The notes beneath the pieces are model-generated. The model ran no database searches, was not told the DNA's origin, and was given only the letters and a program-made list of their open reading frames with translations. Of a DNA stretch of 64,000 nt, positions 11,595-23,945 are shown one piece after another. Source of the DNA: Caprella mutica. Its lineage: Eukaryota; Arthropoda; Malacostraca; Amphipoda; Caprellidae. Each line of letters starts with the position of its first letter. Positions within the stretch are counted from its first letter, which is position 1. A program made the position numbers and the translations under genes. The DNA is taken from contig CANNZV010001192.1 of NCBI GenBank assembly GCA_947561585.1, positions 1 to 64,000 of the forward strand. Reading direction: 5' to 3'.

Positions 11595-12441
11595 TATTGA
11601 TATGGTCTATAATTATTCAAAGCAGTCGCTTCACCACCCTTGTACAAAAGTATAACTTTAGCTATCTTCAATAAATCCGGGAAAACACCCTCTGACAATG
11701 CTTTATTAATTAGAATACTAATTACCGGGGCGATAATGGTTGCAACTGCCTTGATAACCACAACTGAAACAGAATCTAAGTCGCACTTTTTGTTTTTAAA
11801 TGAATTAACCAAACTACATATTTCATGAGGAGTGCATGGCCGCCAATAATGCGAATTTGGATAATTAACATCTGACAAATGATCCTGGAAGCTCCCAATT
11901 GCTGGTGGTATCGAATCACTCACATTTTTACCAATATTAGAAAAATAGCCATTAAATTCACTAGCAATGTCAAACTCAACACAGTAACTAACACCATTAA
12001 CAATCAATTCATCAACAGCATTCCTATTATGCGAGAATGATGGTCTAATTACCTCATTACTTGTTTTCCAAGTCATTTTACAAATTCCAACATATGAGTT
12101 AAATTTTTCCCTATAATAAGAAGATTTAGAATTTTCAATTAATCTGTTTACAAAGTTCCTCTGTCTTTTGTAAACAGCATCGTGAACTCTACCAATACAA
12201 TTTAGTTTATAAAGTGTACGTCTTTTTCGAATTTCGATCTTTATTTCATTAGTTATCCATGGCTTAATTATATCTTTGTAAGATAAGTATTTACTTTTTA
12301 TAGGACAATTACGATTATAAACATCCATTATTATTTTCACAAGCAACTCCATAGCAAGATTAACATCAGAACAATTATAAACATTAGTGAAATCAGTCAA
12401 CAATAGCTCATCATGCATCAATTTAAGAGTGTGTGAATTTA
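11595..12441 (-). pseudogene. LINE linker and N-terminal RT region
   Basis: The linker between endonuclease and RT, then the first RT blocks. It contains PWITNEIK and RRTLYKLN, features common in CR1/Jockey-type linkers. It then has CTPHEICSLVNSFKNKK, followed by VFPDLLKIAKVILLYKGG and NNYRP, the usual RT entry motifs. Directly after NNYRP the frame shifts by one base (about 11605). The next block (SIFSKIFEKV) is read in another frame, so the original protein is interrupted here. Confidence 0.8.
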
Positions 12442-13180
12442 TTAATCTGAATAATATTTTTTACAGGATTGTGAGGTAGCACATACGGGAGTGTTTAAAA
12501 ATAGAAAAACAGGAAAATGGTCAGATACGTCAATAGTTAGGTTTCCAGTCTGTATATTTAATGGATTAGTTATGAAAATGTTGTCAATTAAAGATGAACT
12601 ATTATTACTGATTCGCGTAGGCTTTGTTATGAGTGGAATTAGTGCATAGGATCTAATAGTTTCCAGAAACTGTTTCACATATTGGTTTGTATCATAATTA
12701 AATAAATCATAGTTAAAATCCCCGGTCAGAATAACTTCAGAATAATTGCTAATACGTATTCGAGAGAGAATTGAACAAATGTTATCAAGAAACAATTGAT
12801 GTGGAGCTGAAGGAGGTCTGTAGATAACTCCTAATAAATATTTGATAATAGGACCAATAATTATTACTTCTACACAAAAAGACTCAAAGCATTCATTGTG
12901 GAAGTTGTGGAAGAGAATTTACTTTATAGATATAACCAACAAAAATAGCCACACCCCCTCCCCTCCTTCCATCTATCCTAAAATTGTGATAGGGCAATTA
13001 ACCATTAATGTCTATGATATTCACTGTAGAGGAATTCAACCAACATTCACTGAAACATAAGGCATCAAACTTAAAACTAAAATCATCTATCATAGAGAGA
13101 ACACAGTCATACTTGGCCCACAAAGACTGGGCATTTAAATGTAAAACTCTAAAACTTTCACCACCATATATGATCCTGCT
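12442..13180 (-). pseudogene. LINE endonuclease domain
   Basis: In family members this domain nicks target DNA to prime reverse transcription. Seen here, in order: an N-terminal VLHLNAQSL block near 13150, a glycine-rich RRGGGVAIF block near 12955, TGDFN near 12720, and SDHFPVFLF near 12510. These match the standard motifs of the APE-type endonuclease of LINEs. At least one in-frame stop (about 12996) and a frame change near 12442 into the following region break it. The longest uninterrupted part is 117 residues (12442-12795). Confidence 0.8.
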
Positions 13181-13534
13181 ACATTGTTCAGGTTATCGAC
13201 ATCAAAATATGTTGAACTGTTTTCGTTATCATTTAAATCAGGAAACAACTTATTAAAATGCTGCAGATCGACATCAACATCAATCAACATATCATTATTA
13301 GTCATAATAGCTATCAAAATAAAGACATATAAATTCATTATAAGCAGCAAAATTATGAAAAATTAACACAAAGGGAGAGTGTCTCCGTTCAAAATATATC
13401 ACTAACCAAGACAACAGCTATAGTCTAGTATATCTGTGTTTGGTCATTGTGAATGCTTGAATGCAAGTCATCCTATATTGACTAGCAATATAAGTGCTTA
13501 CATATACCATTAGTGATAAGTAATTGGGATGAAA

Positions 13535-13612
13535 GCAGTCCATCAGCAAAGGACAGTACATCAGCAGAAGACAGCACATCAGCAAAGGAAAGAACATCAG
13601 CAGGGGATAATA
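13535..13612. repeat. 18-base tandem array
   Basis: About four units of acatcagcaaaggacagt with variants. It lies just upstream (5' side) of the minus-strand retrotransposon. Confidence 0.75.
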
Positions 13613-13814
13613 CATAATAACATGGTACAACCAAGTCAATGCGTATACAAAAATATACACAAGCTTGCTCTGATGGTCATTGGACGAAATAAAGAGAACA
13701 CACGGGAACTGGTCAGCGTATATAATTAAATATACGAGCCAGCAGCCTCTAACAATAAATAACAGAAGATAGTTTCGCCATCCAAGTCAATCCGTTCTTC
13801 GTTCGCCCAACAGC

Positions 13815-13900
13815 TCCAATACAGTTACTGAGAGGTCACATCATATCGATCATTTATTTCGTTGATATTTCATATCGATCATTTATTTCGTTGATATTTC
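13815..13900. repeat. 31-base direct duplication
   Basis: Two adjacent copies of catatcgatcatttatttcg plus gttgatattt. Confidence 0.8.
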
Positions 13901-13904
13901 GAGA

Positions 13905-14128
13905 ATTTTCATTTGTCTAACCTTCGTCATTTTTTCGATGGAATTTTTTGTTGGGAGGCAAAAGAACTTCTCGTTCGATGGTTGCTGCAGGATCCACTGG
14001 CAAAAATGTCTTCTCTGAGCTTTGTGGACAACACTTAATCGTTGAACTGAAATGTAATGATAAAAACGGAAACGAAGTTCATGTCTGACCATCCTCCACA
14101 ACATGGTTTTGCTGGGTGAAACCTGCAT
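13905..14128 (-). pseudogene. Tc1/mariner-superfamily transposase fragment
   Basis: A 70-80 residue open segment. It contains SKTMLWRMVRHELRFRFY, typical of the helix-turn-helix end, and then HFCQWILQQPSNEKFF. Both blocks have counterparts in the mariner relic at 54224-55220 (TYWRILKKDLNMRFY and KFCRWLLDQPDNE). No catalytic block was found nearby and no inverted ends were recognised, so this is a truncated scrap from the N-terminal half. It is probably a different lineage from the 54-55 kb element. Confidence 0.65.
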
Positions 14129-14129
14129 G

Positions 14130-15700
14130 CTAAGAAAATTTTCTGAGAGAGTAGCTGGATGATTTTCTATTACTTTTTCTTGTGGATGGAACCAGCATTA
14201 TTGAAAATATCACGAACTCTTGTGAACTTTTACAGGTTTTAAGATTTAACTTCCACTTATATTGAATTAAGCATGAACTCTCTGCTTACTGTTGAAGGAG
14301 AAAATAGTTTGACAAACTGCAGGACGATGCATTTCTTCTCAAATTCAGAAAAAATCATAGCTAAATTTTAAAGTGTGATAAAAATCCACCCTTTCATGAA
14401 CAAAATGGCGTATACAATGCGACTTGAAGTATTATAAGTTATCCCAATTCGCAATTGAAAAATGCGCTTCTGATGGAACACAGTGAAAGAATGTACAAAA
14501 CAATTAAAGAAAGTTAAATAATGATATTTCTTCAGGTCTGAGTATCAATCCGTAGATTTATTTTTAAAAAATCAGATCTCAAGGGGGGGGGGGGGTCTTG
14601 AAAAATTGAAAAGTGCCCCCCCCCCTTGAGGGAATCCTATAGGTACGCCCCTGGTGTGCTCTGATAATAAAATTTTGAGTATATATGTACAATAATTGTA
14701 CATGACAGAAAATGAACTAATTCGAAAATTATGATGGAGTAGGATTCTTAAGGCTCGAGCTTCAGCTGGACAATTAGGATCCTTCAAAGTTCCAAAATCA
14801 ATGTTCTGGCTAAATGTTTTATTAGAAATTCATTGATTAAAATTATGTGTGCTGTCTGAGGCTCCATTTGCGATGCATATTTCAACTGAAGTTGTAATTG
14901 AAACATTTCAAATCGGAAAAATCCATTTTCCATTCTTCAGTTTCCTGTCCACACCCAAGCAGTTGAGAGGTACATAAAACTGGTCACAGAGGCATCAACT
15001 TCAGTTTTCGGCATTTCAGCTCTATTCAGTCTGACAATTTATAAAATTCTATCAAGGCCATCTTTCCATAACTTGATTCTATCTATATTAATATAATATA
15101 GATTATTTTCCATTCATGGTGGGGCAGTGAAGTAACACTTAAGAACAGTTTTTGTTCTTAAGAGTTGTGGGACTTCAGCCTCCTGTTATTGGTTTCTGTC
15201 TACCTTTAAGTGTCATACGTCAATTTCGAAGCACCCATCTTCGAGTCTTCAACCATGTTTATTCTTCCGGTTCCCATTACTTATTTGTGCAGGCTTTCAG
15301 AAGACTGAGCACCTCTCAGCCCAGTGTCATTATGGACCATTGAAATCTTCTTTCGCCAGGATTTAATAACATTTCCAAATCTTCATCCTCCTTCAACAAT
15401 TCAACCATATCTTCCAAACACCTCTTCATCTGGTTGTAGTAACAGATTTTAATGACTTGGGAATGATGAATATAAAAAGAGTTAAATAATTTAAAGATAC
15501 AGTCCCTCAGTTTAGCATGTCTAATTTTAACACTCTAATCGGTAGATTTTTTTGTGTTCATATGAAATGGTTCGACTTAAAGCACTATAATAGTATTATA
15601 TATTTGAACTTGTCTATCAATGTAATACTGAAAAATAATATGAAATTATCCAATGTACAGTTTGTACACTTTAAATCACAAATTGAGGCAATTTGGGCTC
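14130..15700. other. AT-rich stretch with a poly-G/poly-C hairpin
   Basis: No gene recognised. 14583-14625 pairs a run of 13 G with a run of 10 C across a 20-base loop, followed by taggtacgcccctgg, which looks like an element edge. The rest shows nothing supportable. Confidence 0.4.
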
Positions 15701-15709
15701 GAATTGTCC

Positions 15710-15852
15710 CTGGACGAAATTTCCGTGAATGGAATGTCCGTGGACGGAATGTCCTTGGACGAAATGTCTGTGGACGAAATGTGCGTGGACGAAATGTCGT
15801 AGGAAGAACTATCCGCAAACGAATTTGTCTATGGACGAAATGTCATAGACCC
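15710..15852. repeat. Array-type element end (family D)
   Basis: About eight degenerate 15-18 base units of tggacgaaatgtccg, ending at catagaccc. Read inwards from the right the terminus is gggtctatg, similar to gggtctagg in family F. The partner end was not found. Confidence 0.65.
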
Positions 15853-16039
15853 GTCAAATAATGCCTCAAATGTGTAGCTTTACAAAGTAGTCGAATATGG
15901 TGTTGATTGAGCCTCTTATGAAAAATCAAAATATTTGAATTAGAGAAATTATACTGATAGTGTTAATCATATTCGTCCGAAATTTATAATAAATTCAAAG
16001 AAATATCTTCAACTTTATAAGAAGAATTTTGTCAGCAAC

Positions 16040-17060
16040 ATCTATTCATATATAAAATACAATGGCATAGACCAATGACCATCCAATAATACTAGAGTTA
16101 TGAATGATCTTTACCTTAACCTTTGACCCGTTCGCTCCCTGAGCCTAATAAACTCTAGTCCTACCAAATTTCAGGAAATATGATTGAATATTTTTTCCAT
16201 TTATTGAGTAATAAATGGCATTGACCTTGATCTTCGGCCTCTGACCCGATCGATCCCAAAATCTATCCAAACGGTTTCAGGGTATTTACTTATCGTCCCA
16301 ACAAATTTCAGCCAAATTAGTTGGATATTTTTGAGTTATTTAGTTATAAATAACCTTGAACTAAGATGGGATTGCTTCCAAAAATCAGATCTTTCCCATA
16401 TGACGACCCCCACCAAATTTAATTAAAACTTTTAGAGATGTGAGGGCTTAAAGTTATTTATTTCCTATGTTTTTTCAGGCTTTTCGGTCAATTTTGGTCA
16501 AAGATATCCGTAACATAGTTTATTGTACCCGCTAGTTTGTTGTACTGCACAGTTCATGATTTATTGATGCCCTGGCAAGGGGGTATGGTGGCGGTGCGCT
16601 CCCCAATACACATATATCAGTATCGAATTAATAAATGGAAAATATCACGGAAACTGGATATATTCGATATATGTATTACGAGGAGCTTGTCACCCCCGAG
16701 CCCCCCCTGCCGAATCATTAATCATTCATGAAGTAAGCAGTACAACAAACTAGCGGATACAACTAACTACATTACAGTTTCATGTGGAAAATCTATAATG
16801 TTCGAGTAATTTCAATGAAAATACGAGTATTTTCAAAGTTCTCAATCCTTCAGTTATACATAGGGAATAAATAATTTTAAACCCTCCTATCTCAAAAAAA
16901 GTATTAGTTTCTACAAAAACGGTTATGATTTTCGCATTCTATGGACAGAAAAATAATTTAAATTAAATTTAGTGGGGGTCGTCAAATGGGAAAGATCCCA
17001 AAAAATCTACCAGATGGTTCCTGGACATTGATCAATCGTCCCACCAAATTCTTTCTGAGT
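16040..17060. repeat. Mosaic of about 150-base repeats around a palindrome
   Basis: Repeating units carry gacccgnncgntccc and ccaccaaattt-type blocks at about 16065-16190, 16190-16330 and 16990-17060. The segment 16380-16480 is inverted at about 16845-16995. The central 16505-16770 is a palindromic MITE-like unit with arms containing cgctagtttgttgtactgc at both ends in inverted orientation. No coding sequence is supported. Confidence 0.6.
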
Positions 17061-19660
17061 TTAATGAATAACAAGATGATAAATCAACATATAAATAAAT
17101 ATTATCTATAACATTACACCTCCCGCATTATGCAAAGGTTTAAATATAAGATTATACAGAAATTGGGTATCCAACATAAAATTCATTATTTAGTTCAGGT
17201 TTTATAGCGTTCTAATTGATGATGATTAGACATATTTTTTATTCAAAAGCTCAAAAACAAAACACCATGGACATTTAGATTTTAATACTCTTGATACCTA
17301 ACCTCCCAGTACACTATAAAATATTTTAATCACTTGGTAATGCACGCTCTATTTACTTTTTTAACTCACCCTTGATTTTCATTAAGATTAACTCTATTTA
17401 AAGGACTTTTACATTTACATCCTAATTACCTCTACTTATGGGGCTTTATTGTAGTTACCAAATTAATTACTTCATATTCAATTTAAGCGAACAGAGGGTA
17501 AGAATGGATATATTTGTTTAGAAAAGAAATGGAATTAATTACCCAGACTGGAAGGTATTATTACCTGGGATATTTTCTTAATATCCCAGTGATAAATCCA
17601 TCTTGCCAGGGTAATATAGTTTTATTTAGTAAGAAAATTGTCGACAATAGCAACTGTACAATAATGGTAACATTATAGATAATGAATATAGGTAACCTTT
17701 TCCGTTATTATACGACGGATGTCCTATTTGTATCTATTCCATGACATATATGCTAATTTCGTATATAAAACCCTCACATCAGATTATATTATAGTATACA
17801 AATCAGCGTAGGCTTTATTATACTATATCGATCATGTAAGAATAGTGAATATATTCCATGATACACAATTTATTTGGTTTGATTGAAACAAACAATTGAT
17901 ATCAAGTGAAGTATCATTTACATATATATATAAATATGTATCAGCATTCATAAAGGGATAGGTGGCATTTTATATTTTCTAGTTTTATTGCAAGTTTTTC
18001 TATTGTTCTAAATTGATGTTTCGTTTCATTTGAACTTATTTTAAAGATGATTTTTGATAACCAGGAAATTACAATTTCTTCTGTTTTTGACATTCTTTAT
18101 TTTATTGCAATATTTCGCTGGTGAACACATATCATCTTCAGGCATTTTTTCGTGACCTGCAGGTTACAAAATAAACTAAATTAATATTTACTAATAAATC
18201 AATTAAAAAAAAAAATATCCTACAGACCATTCGAATTTTAAGGATTTACATAATGCTTTAATTATTTACATAATTATATTGAAATAAGATATTGAAATTT
18301 GATTTAAACAAAACTTAAAAACCACTAATTACAAAAGTCCACTAATTACAAAAGTCCACTATAGAGTTAGTTCACGTACCATATTTACAGAATTTATTTA
18401 TTCAAAAATAACAAAAATCATAGGTATTGAATTTAATATTTTTCATAAATTAAAAAAAAAAACTAATTATTTAAGATGAGTATATCGCATTTTCTAGTGG
18501 ATTATTACGTCGGTGGGTGAGAGTATTCTGATACGCAATTAATCTTAGCTTTACGGGTTCAATTGTTCTTCAAAGGTCCTTTTCCCTCTGGATTTAAAAA
18601 AAATCTGGAATTGCCTTAAATTTTAAGAGTTGGAGGTATATAACATAAAATAGTAACACAAAAGAAATTGATCAAGTATTCTGTTCGTAATTAATTAAAT
18701 GAGAAATATTCACATTCAACTTTCACTCTTTCTAAGATTCAATATAAGAACAAGGTTACACTCAATCTAATAACGTATTATCGTAAATTTAATGTTAAAA
18801 GTAAAATAGCAATAATAACTTAAATTAAATATTATAATAAAATTATAGAACAAAATTTGAACCTTAGCTCTAATAAATAGAATAATATAAAAAAGTAGAG
18901 TAGAAGGGAAGTTGAAATCTTTAAGAGGTTAAATCATTCGAAGGTTCACTTCTGTATTATTTTATCGTCAAGTTATAATTTTTTCTCGATGGGATGAAAC
19001 AGTGGAAGAGTTTCTAAGGCAACCCTTCTATAGGTTGTCAAACTCTAATCTTTAATTAGATTCTTGTTTCGTATGCATAAGTTCTGTCCTCTGAATACTG
19101 TCTGTCCGCAAGTGAAATTGGAAATGACATTGGAAACCAATAAAATCTGGGAGTTTGTCTTTATAATTTAACAATAAATATATTGCCAATTGAATTGCAA
19201 GAACTGAAAATGAATTTAGAATCTATATATGTGGAAAGCTTCAAGAGATTAATTTATAATAAGCAAAAATAGTTAATATTCCTGTTGCGTTCATGATGGA
19301 AAAAGTGCATGATAAAAAAGGATAAAAATGAAATGGAACTAAATTACAGTAAACCTGTTGCATTAGTTTCACTGACATTTATACGAATAATAAATACGTC
19401 ATAGACAAAGGATGTAACGGAGTTTCAACAACTCAAGTCATTTAGTTTATAATTATTATGTATGAATATATCAAACCGGAACTGATGTTTGATCCAGTGT
19501 TGAACATTTGTTTTGTAAATTTTATTTAGGAGAATAATTCAACTTATCAAACAACGATGAGTGCAGTGTGATTATTTACATACATAAAATTCAAATCACT
19601 TTGTATTCTGTTTGGTATTTTGTTTGTTAAAACCAATTTTTTTTTTAAATGTTAATATAT
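17061..19660. other. AT-rich stretch, nothing recognised
   Basis: No open frame, element end or long repeat could be supported here. Confidence 0.4.
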
Positions 19661-19667
19661 TATATAG

Positions 19668-19795
19668 GGGCATGTTTCCTCATTGGCAGTTTTCCGGGTG
19701 GCAATTTTCCCACAGTGCCAGTTTTCCCATAGTGGCAATTTTCCCAATGGCGATTTTCCCAGAGTTGCAGTTTTTCGTGCTCGATGGAAACCTAG
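19668..19795. repeat. Array-type repeat (family E)
   Basis: About six degenerate units of 15-18 bases of the form gtggcaattttcccatag. It has the same construction as the other array-type element ends in the window, but its terminus and partner are not identified. Confidence 0.7.
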
Positions 19796-20205
19796 TGCTA
19801 ATACAAAGCTGGAATATAAAAATATCAGTCTGAGTAGATTATCGACTGTTCTGATGTGAGGAAAATATTTATAGAGCAAACATCATTAAAAGTAACTATG
19901 TTGTCGGTAATCGAAATGTAATTTTCAAAATATTAGCAGACGATAATAATTATTTAGCTTGCACACTCTTTCTATAGAGTCATTAACAAATCTTTCAGTA
20001 TTGTCTGATTTGTAATATTTTTTGAGTCACATTTTAATATTGGAATATTAATTACGAACATGATTCACATTATGTTGACTTAGATTGTAATTATTACAAA
20101 ATAATTTTTCATCAGAATCTAAACTCGGACTCACAATCGGAGTTAATCTAATTTTTGTTCTCTCGTTTCAAAATCTTGTCATTTATTCATTTGAGAAATA
20201 ATTCC

Positions 20206-20538
20206 TTATCTGAGAGTTGACAGTGATTTAATACTTAAATACCGCAAGAGGTCTATACCTCTTGAAATGGTAATTTGGTAAATCAATCGGAATAAGAACA
20301 AATTGAGAAGAAAGTGACAGCGGAAAGAAATTACACGTCTCATCGATTTTTGAGCATCCAGTAAAGCTGCAAATGTCTGATTGTACCCAGAGGAAAATTT
20401 GATAGGAGAGTTGACAAATATTTCAGTGAACTCACCCTGACTTTCCCTCAATAATTTGAAAGACATATTTGGTATAAAAGACATTTTGTTAAGTAAATCA
20501 ATAATGAAGTTACTTATAGGAAACCAATTATTCCCCAA
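20206..20538 (-). other. Unassigned open frame, 110 codons
   Basis: An open frame slightly richer in GC than its surroundings. After the first ~34 residues a strong splice-donor-like GGTGAGTTC occurs (about 20425-20435), so only part of it might be an exon. I recognise no domain, and no supporting neighbour exon was found. It may be chance or a relic of an unrecognised element. Confidence 0.15.
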
Positions 20539-21388
20539 AAACCAAAAATATTCTTTTACTACAGTAAAAGGTAGCTACATAGTATATAAATATAATATAT
20601 ATGTTTCAAAACTCTATATTTTTTTAGAACGCTCTAAAGTGAGACTGTAAGAAGGTGAAAAAGAAAGCTCAAGGCAATAAAGTAAAATTTTTATATTTCT
20701 AACTATTTAATTAATATCATAATAAGATTTCTATTTTATTACATTATTTTGATATTTCTTTTCACATCGTATGTTGGAATACAAAATCCAGAAATAAATT
20801 CTATTTCCAAACATTTTTTAGGGGTTCATATATGTAATTTAAAACGTATGGCAATATTAAAAAAAACTCTACTGAAAAGTTCCATAACAAGACTTTAATT
20901 CGTTATTTCTTGGATGCCTTTACAGATCAAGACAAAATTTAAATTTGCAAGTTGTCCGGAAAACACTTTTCCATAAAAGTGTGGAGCGTATTGTTTCATT
21001 TTCTTCCACTTCAAAAATTTCTTCCTTTTTTCAGATTTTTTTATAATATAAAAGTCAACAAAAACGTGCTATATATTTTAGGAGTAACATTTTCCTAATC
21101 TGATGGATTTCGAAATATCCGTTTATGAACTGGCGATCTGATTTATCTATTTGGATTTCTCCAAGCTCAAAGTTGTAGGTAGTTTTCTGCATTCATAAAT
21201 CGAAAATATTGAATTGAAGGCAAAGCGATATTTTCGTCCGTTGAGTTATGGGATATATTATTTGATTCATGTTCTATTGAAAATATCATAGTAAAGACTT
21301 TTTAAGAGTTCAATGCACATATGAAAAAAATGAATCATAATTATATGAAACAACATTTACATTGCAATCAAATACTATAGTTTTGTAA

Positions 21389-22404
21389 GGTGACCGGTAT
21401 ATTCCACCCCGGTAAATTCTACCCCGATAAATTACACCCCGGTATATTCCACACTAGGTATAAACCACCCTGGTAAATTCCACCCCACTTTTCAGGTTAG
21501 GTTTGGTTAGTTATTTATATTTGTCATTTATTAATATTATATATAATACTAAGTAACTTTCATTTTCACTGTATCAAATTAAACCTTTTGCTGGTTAATC
21601 ACAAGCTGTAAATTTTTCACTACATGAGTAACAGAACAGCAGAAAGAAAGGTTGTGTGAACGCTCTTCATAGGTTGAGGTATTTAGATTTTCAATCTCAA
21701 GCTGATTTTCTTCCCTATCGCTAACACAACAGCGGTATCAACTGTAAGATGATGTCATATAGTACTTCTTGTTATATTTATTTCATTTAGAATTTGGTAT
21801 TTTAACTTCTTGTAAGAGTGGTGGTTTTTGACCGAAGGATTTTAATACGTTTTTTTTACCAGGAGGTTTTCGATAGGGAGGTGAGGTTTTTAGTACAGAG
21901 TTTTAAGACTGGGAAATTATTGCCATTTTACATTGAGAGATTTTGACCATGGGAGATTTGGTCCTAGAATCCAAAACAGCAACTTATTAGCAAAGAGCGA
22001 AAACATTGAGTGGGTTGTCTGCCAGTCTAAATCATCCACTCCTCTTTCAATCATTGTTGTAAGAGCACATATGCAGTTTCATGTTAAAAAGGAATCAATA
22101 TTAACTAGTTCAACACGTAAACTTTGAAATAAACTACCATATTAAGAATAATTGTAATTCTATTAGGAAAAAATTTAATTGATTTGAGTTACCTCTAAAT
22201 ATTGTCCTAATGTCTCAGGATATTGTCTGAGTTATTTTTTCATCGGTAGGAATTATTCAACAAATGGTAATCTAATAATAAAATCTTTGAATTTTATTGT
22301 CACCCAAATGGGCATTGTCACAGGGGTGGAATTTACCGGCGTGGAATATACTGATGTGGAATATACCAGGGTGGAATATACTGAGGTGGAATATACCTAG
22401 AACC
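21389..22404. mobile_element. Foldback-like array-ended element, copy 3 (family A, best preserved)
   Basis: Left end ggtgaccggtatattccacc followed by 5-6 degenerate units (21389-21490). The right end is the inverted array (22320-22404) finishing ggtggaatatacctagaacc. It is flanked by a perfect 9-base direct repeat, gttttgtaa (21380-21388 and 22405-22413), which shows a real transposition event with a 9-base target duplication. The 1.0 kb core aligns with copies 1 and 2. Terminal arrays plus a 9-base duplication are features known from Drosophila Foldback and Mutator-like elements. The element is non-coding apart from a short frame (21933-22127) shared in part with copy 2. Confidence 0.85.
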
Positions 22405-22456
22405 GTTTTGTAATCAAATATTAGGGAGGGATCAATTACGAGTAAGATATTAAACG

Positions 22457-22497
22457 CAGTGGTTCTTAAACTGGGGTGCGCGGCACCCCTTTGGGGC
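22457..22497 (+). mobile_element. hAT-type terminal inverted repeat (solo end)
   Basis: Starts cagtggttcttaaactgggg and continues with ggtgcgcggcacccc, itself a small hairpin. CAGNGGTTCTNAAACT is a familiar hAT terminus. No matching inverted end was seen downstream, so the element is truncated or its other end lies beyond what I could recognise. Confidence 0.55.
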
Positions 22498-22859
22498 ATG
22501 GATTGTTTATAGGGGGTGCATGAGATGGCTGTTGTTTATAAGTTCTGTTCTTGCTATTAATATCATGCAGAATATACATGAAGTATATTTCTTTATATTC
22601 TAACATTGAATAGAAAGAAAAATGGTGTTTCCATTGTATAAACAAAGTGTAAACAAAAACTTTCTGTGTCGGGATTATATGTAAGTGTCGCTACTCCGTA
22701 ATTGATTAGTTATATTTTATCAGTTTACAACTGTTCTTTTATAATATTTACGTATATAACTACAATGCATAATACTGCATTATTATCACAAATTATTTGG
22801 TTTTCTTTAATTTCGAATGGATTTTAATTTTCTTCACCTAAATAAATATTCAAGTTTGC

Positions 22860-23945
22860 TTGGAGCTCAATTCCAAACTGACTGATGAAAGATTTCCCTA
22901 TCTTTCAACTCGTAACCTCTGCCAAGATGGACTGGAATTATTTTTAGGCAAGGTGAGACAAAGGACCAAATTAACTGATGCCTACTCCTTTTGCAACAAC
23001 TACGCAAAGGTAACAACAGCATCGCTTATAAAGGAGCCTGCAAAGGGGAACTGTGAGGCAACGGATGAAGATGAACTTGATTTTCGGGCCAACAACATTG
23101 ATGCGGTTCATCTTAATGCTACTATAGAATTGATGTCAATTGTGAGTAAAACAAATTTTCTTATCTAAGAAATAGGAAGATAGCTTACCCTTTTTCAAAT
23201 CTAATATGATTGTTGCAAGCTGGCAGCGTAAAAGATTTCTTAATCTTTGATAACTAATGCAGAATAATTCAAGCATAAGTAGAATTTGCCATCAAGCTTT
23301 AGCTAATGATTCGCTAGTATATTCCTATATAACCTAATCTTTTTCTATACATTTCAGCCAAATTCCACTCCACCACGAGATTTTGTGTCATTGGAAGAAT
23401 CACAAATTACAAAGATGCTGCAATTCAAAGGAGAAGTGAAGCTCTTTGGATAAATGAACTGTGACAACGTTTCAAGCAATGCATCAGCATGTTTTTCTGG
23501 ATATGTAGCTGCCAAATTAAATAAGTATCATTTAAGAACTCAGAAGAAATTCATGCATGAATTCAGTGCTTCTCGCAATATTTTTTCTTCCCAAAGTGAT
23601 GATTTGCATCTTTTTACGTCCTTTAAGGAGTTTGAAAATAAATCAAATTCACTTTAGGGGCTCAAGTACTATAAAGAAGCATTCATTGATGTAGTTGTTA
23701 GTTATGAGAGAGTGGTTCTCTACTCTCTCCATAACTTTCCCCATATCCGTGGCTTCACCAGCACTGTACGTAAATTAATCAAAACTCACTGTGAACACCT
23801 CACATTTTGCGATCCTTCAATATCAGTGTACTTGATTGAATTCTATGTAAGATATAGGGCGTTTCATTTCATCAAATCTGTTAACTCAAAGCTACTAGAA
23901 CATCGTTGTTCATCTAACAAAATTAAGAAACTTGGTAATAAGTAG
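22860..23945 (+). pseudogene. P-element-like (THAP9-type) transposase C-terminal relic, two exons
   Basis: Exon 1 (22860-23141) carries LCQDGLELFLGKVRQR, matching the characteristic QD-LE-FFG-IR block of P-element transposases. It ends at a GTGAGT donor (23142). Exon 2 starts at 23358 after a pyrimidine-rich TTTCAG. It carries ACFSGYVAAKL, the typical AGYVA block, and a C-terminal IEFYVRYRAFHF segment. Both junctions are phase 0, so splicing would keep the frame. Exon 2 has two in-frame stops (TAA 23451-23453, TAG 23655-23657), so it is a dead copy. The THAP domain and most of the catalytic region were not found upstream. The exons are GC-richer than their surroundings. Family placement is from motif recognition only. 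Confidence 0.7.
23142..23357 (+). other. Probable intron of the P-like transposase relic
   Basis: Bounded by GTGAGTAAA and TTTCTATACATTTCAG. AT-rich and 216 bases long, in phase 0 between the two coding blocks. Confidence 0.6.

Larger units (their letters stand above)
10013..13384 (-). mobile_element. Non-LTR retrotransposon (CR1/Jockey-type), degenerate
   Basis: A minus-strand element with an apurinic-type endonuclease followed by a reverse transcriptase in the order usual for LINE ORF2. The 3' end (low coordinates) is an A-rich tail read on the minus strand from about 10060 to 10013. The 5' boundary near 13384 is uncertain, and no ORF1 was recognised. The coding region is broken by at least two frameshifts (about 12442 and about 11605) and several stops (about 12996 and 11364-11366). 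The clade is inferred from general similarity and cannot be fixed without alignment. Confidence 0.85.

Noticed and set aside
14583..14625. G-quadruplex
   Set aside because: A run of 13 G facing a run of 10 C more simply forms a hairpin, and no four separate G-tracts are present.
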